In this document: positions 18,797 through 29,475 of the stretch, piece by piece
Layout: each line of letters starts with the position of its first letter
Position numbering within the stretch: position 1 is the stretch's first letter
NCBI RefSeq assembly: GCF_022549225.1
Contig: NZ_JAKZFD010000002.1
Coordinates: forward strand, 248,001-312,000
Source of the DNA: Pelomonas sp. CA6
Lineage (GTDB): Bacteria; Pseudomonadota; Gammaproteobacteria; Burkholderiales; Burkholderiaceae_C
Direction: 5' to 3'
DNA length: 64,000 nt
Notes under the pieces: model-generated
Seen by the model: only the letters and a program-made list of their open reading frames with translations
Database searches by the model: none
Told to the model about the DNA's origin: nothing
Translations under genes and position numbers: made by a program

Positions 18797-21584
18797 GACT
18801 CGGCATCCTGGGCAAGGCGCTCAGTATGTTCCACACATCGGGGCTGTGGCGCACCACGCGCGCAAAGCGCAGCACGAAGCGGGTGCCGCGGCCCGGCTCG
18901 GACTCCAGCAGGATCTCGCCGTCCAGCTGGCGCGTGACGATCTGGTTCACGATGTACAGCCCCAGCCCGCTGCCGCCCTGCAGCCGGCGCGTCGTGTAGA
19001 AGGGCTCGAATACGCGCGCATGCAGCGGCGCCGCGATGCCGCGGCCGTTGTCGGCCACCTCCAACAGCACCTCGTCGTCCGCCACCGCCTGGACGCGCAC
19101 CCGTATCCAGGCCTCGCCGCCCACGCGCGCGCCGGGCGCGTCGAAGGCATGCTGCAAGGCATTGATCGCCAGGTTGGTCAGCACCTGGGCCAGCGCCACC
19201 GGATAGCCCTGCAGCGGCAGCGCGTCGGGCAGCTCCAGGCGCAGCTGGACCTGCGCCTCTTCGAAGCGCGGCCGCAGGCCGGCCAGCGTGTCGCGCAGCA
19301 GTTCGGGCAGGCCGAATTCCTGCCGCGCCTCGGCGATGCGGTCGATCGCCAGCTGCTTGAAGTTGCTCACCAGCTGACCCATGCGCTGCGCATGGGTCAG
19401 CAGCAGGCGCGCCGATTCGGCCGCCTCGCCCAGGTAGCGCTCGGCCGCGGCGCCGTCCAGGCCGCCATCGCGATGCGCGGCCTGCGCGGCGCGCGTACGG
19501 TCGGCGAGGAAGGACGCGGTGCTCACCGAGATGCCCACCGGGGTGTTGATCTCGTGCGCGATGCCCGCCGCCAGGCCACCCAGCGAGGCCAGCTTCTCCG
19601 TCTCCACCAGGCTGGCCCGCGTGCGCTCCAGGTGCTGCATGGACTCCAGCAGCTCGCGCCGGCTGCGCTCCTGGGCCTCGTGCAGCAACACGATCCACCA
19701 GCTGCCCAGCGCGGCGACCGCCAGGGTCGCGAGATAGAGCTGCTCCATCAGCACCAGCAGCCGGTCGGGCGCCATCGCGTCGCGCGGGTCCATGAAGCGG
19801 TAGGTGAGCAGGAACACCACGCCCAGCAGCGCGGCGACGCTGCAGAACAGCGCGGTGAAGCGGCCCAGCTGGCGCAGCATGCGCGGCCTGAACCGGGGCG
19901 GGGACGCCTGCGCGGGCGAGCCCGCTGACGCGCTCGCGGCGCGCCCCGCGCGCGGCGACGGTGCCGGGCCGGCGGCCAGGGCCGGCTTCTTGCAGAAATC
20001 GTGGCAATGCAGCTCCAGGCCGCAGCACAGCGAGCACATGGGCCCGCGGTAAAGCGGGCAGTGCAGCATGTCGGGCGCCTCGTAGCTGCGCTGGCAGATG
20101 CAGCATTCCACCAGCGTGGTGCGCGGCACGCGGCGGTAGTGCTCGTCGGGCCGCGCCAGGTAGTAGCGGCCGCGCGTCGCCAGCCCGATCAGGATGGCCG
20201 ACACAAAGGCCGTCGCCAGCGCGGCGACACCGAAGAAGGCCCGCCCCCAGGGCCCGAACACGCCCAGGTAGGACAGGATGGCCAGCGCCGCCGCGATCAC
20301 CGTCGCGCCGCAGCCCACCGGATTGAAGTTGAACAGATGGCCGCGCTTGAACTCGATGTAAGGCGGCGAGATGCCCATGCGCTTGAGCACGACCAGATCG
20401 GCCAGCAGGGCGCCCACCCAGGCCAGCGCGACGGTGGAGTAGACCGACAGCACCGCCTCCAGCGTCTCGAAGATGCCCAGCAGCGACAGCAGCAGCGCGA
20501 TCACCACATTGAACAACAGCCAGACCACGCGCCCCGGGTGGTAGTGGGCCAGGCGCACGAAGCAGTTGGACCAGGCCAGCGAGCCGCTGTAGGCGTTGGT
20601 CACATTGATCTTCACCTGCGACAGGGTGACGAACAGCGCCGCCAGGGCCAGGGCCAGCGCCGGGTCGTCGACCACCTGGCGGTAGGCGTGGACGAACATG
20701 TGCACCGGCTCCACCGCCTGCGCGGGGCTCGCGCCCATGCGCAGCGCCAGCACGGCCAGCAGGCTGCCGATGACGATCTTCAGCGCGCCCACGCCGATCC
20801 AGCCCGGCCCCGCCAGCAGCAGCGCGCGCCACCAGGCGCGGCGGTTCGAGTCGTCGCGCTCGGGCAGGAAGCGCAGGTAGTCCGCCTGCTCGCCGATCTG
20901 CGCAGTCAGCGAGAACAGCACCCCGGTCGCGATGCCGAACGCCATCAGGTTGAAGCCGCCCTGACCGCCGTCCAGCCCGGCATAGGCGCTCCAGTCGCGC
21001 AGCACGCCGGGGTCGCGCAGCAGGATGGCGCCCAGCGGCAACAGCAGCATCGCGACCCAGAAGGGCTGGGTCCAGGCCTGCAGACGGCTGATCGCGGTGA
21101 CGCCGTAGAAGACCACCGGCACGATGGCCAGCGAGCACAGCAGATAGCCCAGCGGCAGGCTCAGCCCCAGAACCAGATGCAGGGCCTGGGCCCAGATCGC
21201 CGTTTCCAGCGCGAAGAAGATGAAGGTGAAGGACGCGTAGATCAGCGAGGTGACCGTGGAACCGATGTAGCCGAAGCCGGCACCGCGGGTCAGCAGGTCG
21301 ATGTCCACATGTGCCTCGGCGCACCACCGCGCGATCGGCAGGCTGACGAGGAAGATCACGACCGCGACCGCCAGCACCGCCAGCATGGTGTTCAGGAAGC
21401 CGTAGTTCAGTGTCAAGCTGGCGCCGATGGCCTCCAGCGCGAGAAACGAGATGCCGCCCAGCGCCGTGCGCGCCATCACGCGCGGCGGCCAGCGCCGGTA
21501 GCTGCTGGCGGCGTAGCGCAGCGCATAGTCCTCCAGCGACTCGTTCGCCACCCAGGACTGGTACTCGCGCTGGACCCTCAGCAT
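18789..21584 (-). CDS. NCS1 purine/pyrimidine permease-histidine kinase fusion
   Basis: A 931-residue protein. Residues about 15-470 are an NCS1-type permease (about 12 helices; NESLEDYALRYAASSYRRW at the N-terminus is typical). A cysteine-rich segment at 494-531 has nine cysteines plus histidines and may bind zinc. Two further helices lie near 575-597 and 612-634. The kinase follows: H677 in GIAHEIN, N-box NLAINALQHA at 804-813, DNGRGI at 845 and GSGLGL at 871. NCS1 carriers import nucleobases, hydantoins or allantoin, so the kinase may sense transport or binding of such a compound. It overlaps its response regulator gene by 8 bp. The principle parallels CbrA, which uses a different (SSS) carrier. 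Confidence 0.92.
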   Translation of the reverse strand: MLRVQREYQSWVANESLEDYALRYAASSYRRWPPRVMARTALGGISFLALEAIGASLTLNYGFLNTMLAVLAVAVVIFLVSLPIARWCAEAHVDIDLLTRGAGFGYIGSTVTSLIYASFTFIFFALETAIWAQALHLVLGLSLPLGYLLCSLAIVPVVFYGVTAISRLQAWTQPFWVAMLLLPLGAILLRDPGVLRDWSAYAGLDGGQGGFNLMAFGIATGVLFSLTAQIGEQADYLRFLPERDDSNRRAWWRALLLAGPGWIGVGALKIVIGSLLAVLALRMGASPAQAVEPVHMFVHAYRQVVDDPALALALAALFVTLSQVKINVTNAYSGSLAWSNCFVRLAHYHPGRVVWLLFNVVIALLLSLLGIFETLEAVLSVYSTVALAWVGALLADLVVLKRMGISPPYIEFKRGHLFNFNPVGCGATVIAAALAILSYLGVFGPWGRAFFGVAALATAFVSAILIGLATRGRYYLARPDEHYRRVPRTTLVECCICQRSYEAPDMLHCPLYRGPMCSLCCGLELHCHDFCKKPALAAGPAPSPRAGRAASASAGSPAQASPPRFRPRMLRQLGRFTALFCSVAALLGVVFLLTYRFMDPRDAMAPDRLLVLMEQLYLATLAVAALGSWWIVLLHEAQERSRRELLESMQHLERTRASLVETEKLASLGGLAAGIAHEINTPVGISVSTASFLADRTRAAQAAHRDGGLDGAAAERYLGEAAESARLLLTHAQRMGQLVSNFKQLAIDRIAEARQEFGLPELLRDTLAGLRPRFEEAQVQLRLELPDALPLQGYPVALAQVLTNLAINALQHAFDAPGARVGGEAWIRVRVQAVADDEVLLEVADNGRGIAAPLHARVFEPFYTTRRLQGGSGLGLYIVNQIVTRQLDGEILLESEPGRGTRFVLRFARVVRHSPDVWNILSALPRMPSHE

Positions 21585-21869
21585 GCCGGCCGCCCCGGCT
21601 GCCGCGCGGGCATGGACGACCGCGCGGGCGCGCGCGGCGTTTCGTCGCGGGTCGCCCCAGGCGAGCCTGGGACGAGGCGCTGCTGTGTCATGTCTGGACC
21701 TGCCTTCATCGGGACCGGGAGTGAGCCCCTGCCGCGCGCAGCGTAGCCGCGCTCGCCAGCGCGTCGTCGCGGGTTTTCCCGGTGGGCACCGGGCCGGGTC
21801 CGGATTGACAGCGTGACGACGAACCCGAGAATGACGCTCCGCCTTCGGGAAACAGGAACGGCCAGGCCC

Positions 21870-23027
21870 ATGACACGCTCGTCACCGGCGGATCGACACG
21901 ACAGCCACCGCTCGCTGAGCGCGCTGGTGCGCGCCATCCATGCCGCAGGCGGCGACGAGGCGCGCTGGCCCGACGTGCTGGAGCGGGTGCGCGCCCACCT
22001 GGACGCGCGCGTGGTGCTGCTCACCCACCACGAGTTCAGCAGCGGCGCCGACGCCACGCTGTTCGAATCGCCCGGCGACGCGGGTTTTGGGGTCAAGCTG
22101 GCGCAGTACGGCGCCCGCATTCCCTGGTTCCTGTCCAGCGGCGACTACCAGCCCGGCCGAGTGATGACCGGCGACGAGCTGATACGCCCGGACGAGCTGC
22201 GCCGCACCGACTTCTACCGCGACTTCCTGCGCCCGCGTGGTCTGCTGCACCTGTTGTGCGGCGTGGTCGACCAGCGCCGCCGCGGCACGCATGTGCTGGC
22301 CGCCTACCGCGCCGAGACGCAGGCGCCCTTCGAGGCGCGCGAGCGCGCCGAGCTGGCCGTGCTGCTGGACCACCTGACCCTGTCGTTGCACAGCCATTGG
22401 CGCTGGCAGGAGTCCAAGGACCTGGCGCAGGCCTTGCTGGGCCTGGCCGACCAGGAGGCCCAACCCACGCTGTTGGTCGATGCGGACGCGCGGCTGCTTT
22501 ACCGCAACCCGGCCGCCGCCGAGCTGCTCGCGCTGCGCCAGGGCCTGCGCCTGGACGGCCCGCGGTTGGGTGCCGCGCATCCCCAGGACCAGCGCCTGTT
22601 CGCCGAGACCGTCGCCCGGTTGGCGCGCGCCAGCGCCGACGGCAGCCTGCCGCCGCCGGCCGTGCTGTCGCTGCTCGGCGAGGCCCCAGGGGTGCCGCTG
22701 ATCGTGGTGCTGCGCCCCGCTGGCCCGGTGTTCCGCTGCGAGGCCGGCACCGCCCAGGGCCTGGTGATGGTCGCGGTGCGCGGCGCGCGCAGCGCGCACG
22801 ACCCGGCCTCCTGCCTGCTCGCGCGCCGCTACGAACTCACCGCCGCGCAGGCCAAGGTCAGCGCGCTGGTGTTCGCAGGCCAGTCGCTGGCGACGGTGGC
22901 GCGCTCGCTGCAGCTGTCGGAAAACACGGTGCGCAGCCACCTGAAGCAGGTCTTCCAGAAGACCGACACCCACGGGCAGATGGAGCTGGTCCACCTCCAT
23001 GCCCGCGTCTGCACCAGCTTGCCCTAG
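21870..23027 (+). CDS. LuxR-type helix-turn-helix transcriptional regulator
   Basis: A 385-residue protein with a C-terminal LuxR/GerE DNA-binding domain at about residues 315-380 (YELTAAQAKVSALVFAG, SLQLSENTVRSHLKQVFQKT). The long N-terminal part, with a PAS-like segment near TLLVDADARLLYRNPAAAELL, is a presumed sensor domain. Earlier in-frame starts exist at 21813 (GTG) and 21831 (ATG); 21870 is preferred because family similarity (SLSALVRAIHAAGGDEARWPDV) begins shortly after. It is divergent from the permease-kinase gene and a candidate regulator of it. Its stop overlaps the stop of the convergent XRE gene within the palindrome CTAG. Confidence 0.85.
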   Translation: MTRSSPADRHDSHRSLSALVRAIHAAGGDEARWPDVLERVRAHLDARVVLLTHHEFSSGADATLFESPGDAGFGVKLAQYGARIPWFLSSGDYQPGRVMTGDELIRPDELRRTDFYRDFLRPRGLLHLLCGVVDQRRRGTHVLAAYRAETQAPFEARERAELAVLLDHLTLSLHSHWRWQESKDLAQALLGLADQEAQPTLLVDADARLLYRNPAAAELLALRQGLRLDGPRLGAAHPQDQRLFAETVARLARASADGSLPPPAVLSLLGEAPGVPLIVVLRPAGPVFRCEAGTAQGLVMVAVRGARSAHDPASCLLARRYELTAAQAKVSALVFAGQSLATVARSLQLSENTVRSHLKQVFQKTDTHGQMELVHLHARVCTSLP

Positions 23028-23779
23028 GCACGGCGCGCGCCGCCACCGCGCTGCAGATGGCGGAAGTGCTCGAACAGCCAGGACCGCATGCCCATCACCA
23101 GCGTGTAGGGGCGCTTCTCCGCCTCGGGCAGCTTCTGGTCCAGCAGATGCTGGCGTGCGAAGTCCTCGGCGACGCGCTGCAAACGCTCCACCAGCTCGCG
23201 CGCCATCCCGTGGCCGAGCTGGCCGTGGACCAGCATGAGCAGCTCGGCATCGCCGTCGAAGCCGCCAGCGAAGAAATCCTGCGCCACCTCGGCGCGGAAG
23301 AACTGCATCACCGGCCCATGCGGGCGCCAGCGGAAGGTCTTGGCCACCAGCAGCTTGTAGCGGTTCAGCGGACGCAGCTCGATGATGCCCAGCCGGTCCA
23401 GCTGGACCAGATAGCGCGTCGCCTCGGCCTCGCTGATCCGGTAGCTGGCCAGCACCTGCTCCAGCGTCCACTGGCTGAGGCAGCAGATCGCCATCAGCAG
23501 CAGCTTGGGGTCGGCCACCACCGCGCGCTCCTGCGCCAGGCTCAGCTCGCGGCGCAGCGGCATGGCCTGCGCCATGCGGGCCGCGAGCTCGGTGAAATCC
23601 ATCTGCAGCACGCGGCAGAGCTCATCCACGCGTGACAGCGGCATCTCGCCGCCGGGCGCGAGCATGCGCTTGACGCTGCTTTCCGACAGCTTCAGTTCGC
23701 GCGCCACCTCGGCATAGCTGAGCCCGCGCTGCTTGAGTTCGGCCTTGATCGCGGCCACCAGGGTCTGGGTGCTGGACAT
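23024..23779 (-). CDS. XRE family transcriptional regulator with long C-terminal domain
   Basis: A 251-residue protein. Residues 1-65 form an XRE helix-turn-helix (SYAEVARELKLSESSVKRML). The rest is helical, with a probable winged-helix segment (LEQVLASYRISEAEATRYLVQLDRLGIIELRPLNRYKLLV) and a C-terminal portion reminiscent of regulators that act on small effectors. The start at 23779 is chosen since the HTH begins directly after it; the frame continues upstream without family sequence. It is divergent from the exported amidohydrolase, 123 bp away, which is a possible target. Confidence 0.85.
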   Translation of the reverse strand: MSSTQTLVAAIKAELKQRGLSYAEVARELKLSESSVKRMLAPGGEMPLSRVDELCRVLQMDFTELAARMAQAMPLRRELSLAQERAVVADPKLLLMAICCLSQWTLEQVLASYRISEAEATRYLVQLDRLGIIELRPLNRYKLLVAKTFRWRPHGPVMQFFRAEVAQDFFAGGFDGDAELLMLVHGQLGHGMARELVERLQRVAEDFARQHLLDQKLPEAEKRPYTLVMGMRSWLFEHFRHLQRGGGARRA

Positions 23780-23902
23780 GGCGCCACGGTAGCGCAGCTT
23801 GCGCCCGCGCGGTGCGCGCCGTGGCACTGGCGCGGGAATCCGCAGGCCGGCGCGCCACAGCCCGCGAGCATCGCGCCACCTCCACGGCAAGACCTGACCC
23901 CG

Positions 23903-25150
23903 ATGCAACGACGACATCTGCTGTGCTGCGGCGCCGCCGCGGCGGGCGCCCTCTTCACCGGCCTGATGGCGGGCGGGCGCGCGCTGGCCGCCGCCGGCCC
24001 CGAATGCGCCGCCTCCACCCTGCCGCCCGCGTTGCGCGAGCATGCGCTGCTGGCGCGATGCTGGGAGGGGCTGGACCCCGGCCAGCTGTGGGACGTCCAC
24101 ACCCATCTGCTGGGCACCGGGGACTCCGGCTCCGGCTGCCGCATCGACCCGCGCATGACCCAGTGGTGGCACCCGGTCGAATCGCTGCGCCGCCGCGTCA
24201 TCCTGCGCGGCGCCTGCGTGGCCGAGGACGCGCCCAGCATCGACCGCGCCTATGTGCAGCGCCTGCTGCAGCTGGCCGCCGACTTCCCCGAGGGCGCGCG
24301 CTGGATGCTCTACGCCTTTGACGAGGCGCTGGACGAATCCGGGCGGCCGCGCCCGGACTGGACCTGCTTCCACGTGCCCGACCACCATGCCGCCGGGGTC
24401 GCGGCGCGCCACGCGCAGCGCTTTGCCTGGGTGGCCTCCATCCATCCGCTGCGCGAGGACGCGCTGGCGCGGCTGGACGCGGCGCTGGCCGGCGGGGCGG
24501 TGGCGCTCAAGTGGCTGCCCGGCAGCATGGCCATCGACCTGCGCGACGCGCGGCTGCGGCCCTTCTACGACCGGCTGGCCGCGAGCCGGCTGCCGCTGAT
24601 TGTGCATTGCGGCGAGGAGAAAGCCGTGCCCGGCGCCGGCCGCGAGGACCTGGGCAATCCGCTGCTGCTGCGCGAACCGCTGCGCCACGGCGTGCGCGTG
24701 GTCGCCGCGCACTGTGCCTCGCTGGGCATGGCGCTGGACCTGGAACGGCCGCGGCCGCGGCCGGTGCCCGCCTTCGATCTGTTCGCGCGCCTGATGGACG
24801 AGCCCGCATGGCGCGGCCAGCTGCTGGGCGACGTCTCGGCGGTGTTCCAGTTCAACCGCCGTGCCGAGGTCTGGCAGACCCTGCTGCGGCGCCAGGACTG
24901 GCACGACCGGCTGCTGCATGGCTCCGACTATCCGCTGCCCGGCGTGGGCCCGTTGTACCGGCTGGGCGGCCTGGTGCGCGCCGGCCTGCTGGCCGAGGCC
25001 GACCGCCCGGTGCTGGAGGCGGTGCGCGCGCACAACCCGCTGCTGTTCGACCTGCTGCTCAAGCGCCGCGTGCGCTGGCGCGGCCAGCGCCTGGCGGACC
25101 CGGTGTTCGCGACGCGGCGGCACTTCGAGCGCGGCACGGCGCCGGCCTGA
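23903..25150 (+). CDS. exported amidohydrolase-family metal-dependent hydrolase
   Basis: A 415-residue protein with a twin-arginine-like signal (MQRRHLLCCGAAAAGALF...ALAAAG). The TIM-barrel amidohydrolase_2 signatures are visible: DVHTHLLG after strand 1, ALKWLPG on strand 4, LIVHCGEE, VVAAHCAS, and LLHGSDYPLPG with the terminal metal-binding Asp. Such enzymes hydrolyse or decarboxylate small ring or amide substrates using one zinc or manganese ion. The Tat-type signal implies folded export to the periplasm. The substrate is unknown; the neighbouring D-amino-acid genes are suggestive only. Confidence 0.85.
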   Translation: MQRRHLLCCGAAAAGALFTGLMAGGRALAAAGPECAASTLPPALREHALLARCWEGLDPGQLWDVHTHLLGTGDSGSGCRIDPRMTQWWHPVESLRRRVILRGACVAEDAPSIDRAYVQRLLQLAADFPEGARWMLYAFDEALDESGRPRPDWTCFHVPDHHAAGVAARHAQRFAWVASIHPLREDALARLDAALAGGAVALKWLPGSMAIDLRDARLRPFYDRLAASRLPLIVHCGEEKAVPGAGREDLGNPLLLREPLRHGVRVVAAHCASLGMALDLERPRPRPVPAFDLFARLMDEPAWRGQLLGDVSAVFQFNRRAEVWQTLLRRQDWHDRLLHGSDYPLPGVGPLYRLGGLVRAGLLAEADRPVLEAVRAHNPLLFDLLLKRRVRWRGQRLADPVFATRRHFERGTAPA

Positions 25151-25217
25151 TGCGGATCGGCGCGCGCCTCGGCGGCCGGAGGCATCACGCTCGCGGCAAG
25201 GCGCCCGATCGCGCTGA

Positions 25218-26441
<1,224 letters not shown>

Positions 26442-26468
26442 GCGCCGCGCCCGCCCGCCGGGCGGTCG

Positions 26469-27455
26469 TCAGCCCCACAGCGCCGCGTCGGGTGCAGCGA
26501 GCTGGGCCCCCTCGTAGCGCATCGCGTCCGGACGATCGGACTGCATCAGCAGCGGGCCGTCCAGGTCCACATAGCTGCAGTCCTGCGCGATCAGGTGCGC
26601 CGGCGCCATCGCCAGCGAGGTGCCGCCCATGTTGCCCACCATCAGCCCGAAGCCACGCGCCTGGGCCTCGCGCGCCAGCGCCAGCGCCTCGGTGAGGCCG
26701 CCGGACTTGTCGAGCTTGATGTTGATGAACTGGTAGCGCCCCGCCAGCGCGGGCAGCGAGGAACGGTCGGCGCAGGACTCGTCCGCGGCCAGCGGGATGG
26801 GCGAGGCGAGCCCGTCCAGCTGCGCATCGCTGCCGCGCGGGACCGGCTGCTCGATCAGCTCCACGCGCTGCGCCTGCAGCTCGGGCAGGAGGCGCTCCAG
26901 CAGCTCGCGGTTCCAGGCCTGGTTGGCGTCGATCACCAGGCGCGCGGACGGATGCTCCTCGCGCGCGTAGCGCACCCTGTCGACATGGCGCTCCGCGTCG
27001 GCCTTCAGCTTGAGCAGCGGCAGGTGGCGCGCGGCGCGGATCTTGCGCCGCGCGTCGGCCTCGCTGCCCAGACCGATGGTGTAGGCCGTCAGCACCGGCG
27101 CGACGCGCGCCAGGCCGATCTTCTGCCATACAGGCCGGCCGGACTGCTTGGCGCGCAGATCCCACAGCGCGCAGTCCAGCGCATTGCGCGCCCCGCCCGG
27201 CGGCAGCCAGTGCATCAGCTCCTCGTGGGTCAGCCCGGCATGCAGGCGCGGGCGCAGCGGCTCGATCTGTGCCGCCATCGACTGCGGCGTCTCGTCGTCG
27301 TAGGGCACGCCGGTGGCCTCGCCATAGCCCTGGTGGCCCTCGCCGTCGCCCAGGCGCACGACGAGCACATGGATCGCGGTCACCACGCTGCGCGAGATCT
27401 CGAACGGCTCCTTCAACGCCCAGCTCTCGCTGGTGAGTTCGCATTCAAGCGTCAT
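26469..27455 (-). CDS. dgcA: N-acetyl-D-glutamate racemase / dipeptide epimerase (enolase superfamily)
   Basis: A 328-residue enolase-superfamily protein of the muconate-lactonizing subgroup. Visible features are a capping N-terminal domain, the catalytic lysine motif LLKLKAD, the metal ligands in LVIDANQAW, VELIEQPVP and PLAADESCADR, and a final INIKLDKSGGL. Related proteins are L-Ala-D/L-Glu epimerases; fused by operon with a DUF1611 protein, the pair matches DgcN-DgcA, where DgcA racemises N-acetyl-D-Glu to N-acetyl-L-Glu. It overlaps dgcN by 11 bp. The pathway assignment is from family plus neighbour. Confidence 0.82.
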   Translation of the reverse strand: MTLECELTSESWALKEPFEISRSVVTAIHVLVVRLGDGEGHQGYGEATGVPYDDETPQSMAAQIEPLRPRLHAGLTHEELMHWLPPGGARNALDCALWDLRAKQSGRPVWQKIGLARVAPVLTAYTIGLGSEADARRKIRAARHLPLLKLKADAERHVDRVRYAREEHPSARLVIDANQAWNRELLERLLPELQAQRVELIEQPVPRGSDAQLDGLASPIPLAADESCADRSSLPALAGRYQFINIKLDKSGGLTEALALAREAQARGFGLMVGNMGGTSLAMAPAHLIAQDCSYVDLDGPLLMQSDRPDAMRYEGAQLAAPDAALWG

Positions 27456-28473
27456 GGGAAGACTCCTTGTGGTGGTGAATCGCTTCGGCCAGCCGGTCCA
27501 CGCCGCCACGCAGCGGATCGACGACGGGCAGCCCCAGTTCGGCCTCGACGCGCGCGCGGTAGGCCTGCCATTGCGCGTCGTCCAGCGTGGACGAATTGAT
27601 GCTGATGCCGACGCAGCGCACCGCCGGATTGGTCAGCCGCCCGGCGCGCAGGTAGGCGTCGATGGCCTCGGCCAGCGAGGGTGTCGGGAAGTCGGGCCAG
27701 CCGTCCAGGCGCTCTCGGCCAGCGTGATGACACAACACCAGCGCATCGGGCTGCGAGCCATGCAGCAGCCCCAGGCTGACGCCGGCATAGGCGGGGTGGA
27801 AGAGCGAGCCCTGGCCTTCGATCACGTCCCAGTGGCCGGCCTCGTTGTCCGGCGACAGTTGCTCGGCCACGCCGGCGATGAAGTCGGACACCACCGCATC
27901 GATGGCCACGCCGCTGCCCGCGATCATGATGCCGGTCTGCCCCGTGGCGCGGAAGCTCGCAGGCACGCCGCGCGCCTGCAGCGCGCGGGTCAGCGCCAGC
28001 GCGGTGTACTTCTTGCCCAGCGCGCAGTCGGTGCCCACGGTCAGCACGCGCTGCCCGCGGCGCTTGCGCCCGGTGCCGGTCACGCGGGGCCAGTGGCCGT
28101 GGCGCACGTCGTGCAGCTGCACGCCCGCCGCGCGCGCGGCCTCGGCCAGCTCGGGAATGTCGGCCAGCCGCGTGTGCAGGCCGCTGACGATATCCAGCCC
28201 GGCGCGCACCGCGGCCATCAGCGTGGGCAGCCAGTGGTCCGGCAGCCGGCCTCCGATCGGTGCGATGCCGATCAGCAGCGAGCCGGCCCCGGCCGCGACC
28301 GCCGCCGCGATGTCCATCGCCGGCTTGCCGGTGCTGACCGCGGCCTCGGGGAAGGCCAGCTCGCCGAGCACGTCGTCCGGGCACCAGTCGGCCACGCCCA
28401 GCGCGGTCTTGGCGTCCGCGACCGAGGCCGCGTCGCCGAGGAAGATCAGATAGGGTTTGCGCAGTACAAGCAT
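27445..28473 (-). CDS. dgcN: DUF1611 N-acetyltransferase (DgcN)
   Basis: A 342-residue DUF1611 family protein with an N-terminal Rossmann-like domain (MLVLRKPYLIFLGDAAS, KTALGVADW) and a P-loop in VGTDCALGKKYTALAL. DgcN acetylates D-glutamate in the D-Glu catabolic pathway, handing N-acetyl-D-Glu to DgcA. The stop lies inside the dgcA start region, so the two are translationally coupled. A GGAAG ribosome site precedes the ATG. Other DUF1611 proteins are less defined, but the dgcA neighbour makes this role likely. Confidence 0.82.
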   Translation of the reverse strand: MLVLRKPYLIFLGDAASVADAKTALGVADWCPDDVLGELAFPEAAVSTGKPAMDIAAAVAAGAGSLLIGIAPIGGRLPDHWLPTLMAAVRAGLDIVSGLHTRLADIPELAEAARAAGVQLHDVRHGHWPRVTGTGRKRRGQRVLTVGTDCALGKKYTALALTRALQARGVPASFRATGQTGIMIAGSGVAIDAVVSDFIAGVAEQLSPDNEAGHWDVIEGQGSLFHPAYAGVSLGLLHGSQPDALVLCHHAGRERLDGWPDFPTPSLAEAIDAYLRAGRLTNPAVRCVGISINSSTLDDAQWQAYRARVEAELGLPVVDPLRGGVDRLAEAIHHHKESSHDA

Positions 28474-28527
28474 GGTGGAAGCTTCCGCAGGGAAAAACCG
28501 GGGGGCCGTCGCCGCAACGCTCGAACG

Positions 28528-28659
28528 TCAGGAGGCAGGGGCGCGGTAACAGGCGCTGCGCCCCCGCAGCGCCATCCCGACGGCCAGCCCCGGCGCGCCG
28601 CCGCGGTCCAGCGGGTCGAGCCGCGCATCCGGCGCGACGCTATGGGACTCGGAGGACAT
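28528..28659 (-). pseudogene. possible N-terminal remnant of a beta-lactamase-family serine hydrolase
   Basis: A short frame reading MSSESHSVAPDARLDPL and then GGAPGLAVGMALRGR before a premature stop. The APGLAVGMALRGR segment resembles the first strands of beta-lactamase-family hydrolases such as D-aminopeptidases, after which the catalytic SxxK region would follow but is missing. It is immediately upstream of dgcN on the same strand, so a D-peptide-cleaving enzyme may once have headed this operon. The match is short and could be coincidence. The rest of the interval from 28660 to 28844 shows nothing clear. Confidence 0.3.
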
Positions 28660-28884
28660 CGGGACGGAAGGCATCGGGGAGGGCTCTGAGGCCTTGTGGC
28701 AAGACCTAGACGAGCCACGCGGCCGTTTCCCCCAACAACATGGGGTATCTACCGAGGCCCGCCGTGCGGGCAAAGCCTTTGCGCCCGGCATATCGGAGGG
28801 GAGTGCCGCCTCCGGACCAGCGTGCCGGTGGATGCCGTCCATACGTAAGCTCCTCCGTCAAGTAGACAGCTCAGAAGCGGAGAC

Positions 28885-29209
28885 TTACTGGTTGAATACT
28901 GTGGGCTTGACAACAGCCGGCGGCACACTGCCCGAGGAATCGTGCGGCCGGTATTCGTTGTAGTCGGTGCGCCAATCGTCGGCGGCCTGGACTTCGCTCG
29001 CAGCGTTGAACAGCCAGGCATCGAGCACCTCGAAGGCTCCGGCAGTCAACTCCGGCCCGTTGTCCACGCGGATCGCTTCGGGCTTGCCGTAGACCTCGAC
29101 CAACTGGCCCATCACGCGCAGCACGCGCGACGACGGGATCGCGGTGACGCACTCGATGCGCAGCGCCTCACGGTTGCCTTCGTCGATCACGTTGAGCGGG
29201 CGATCGGCC
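28885..29209 (-). pseudogene. IS3-family transposase OrfB remnant
   Basis: The frame contains NVIDEGNREALRIE, SRVLRVMGQLVEVYGKPEAI, RVDNGPELT, and then WRTDYNEYRPHDS, all typical of an rve integrase core. The first third (HTH_21 region) is missing, and the segment between DNGPELT and the WRTDYN block, which normally carries the catalytic glutamate, is deleted. The DDE triad is therefore incomplete and the protein cannot be active. Confidence 0.85.
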
Positions 29210-29475
29210 TCACAATTTTCGCGACAGGACGTCCTTGATCGCGACGTTCTTCAGGGCCAACTCGGCGCACATCTTCTTCAGTCGCGCGCTCTCGGCCTCC
29301 CGCTCCTTGCCCCGCTTGAGCTCGTTGACTGACATGCCCGCGTGCTTGTTCTGGCACTGGCAGCACGTCGCCGCCCTGCCGCCGTGCTGTCGGCATACCT
29401 CCGCCATCGGCAGGCCAGGGCCCCCTTTTCCCGGATCGCCATGATCTGGGCCTCCGTGAATCTCGACTTCCTCAT
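29210..29475 (-). pseudogene. IS3-family transposase OrfA remnant (frameshifted)
   Basis: The minus-strand reading starts MRKSRFTEAQIMAIRE and continues in another frame as MAEVCRQHGG and MSVNELKRGKEREAESARLKK, ending IKDVLSRKL. This is the usual OrfA order (helix-turn-helix, then leucine-zipper-like coil), with a frameshift near 29410-29425 and a degraded segment in the middle. The ending DVLSRKL is where OrfB frameshifting normally follows. Confidence 0.85.
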
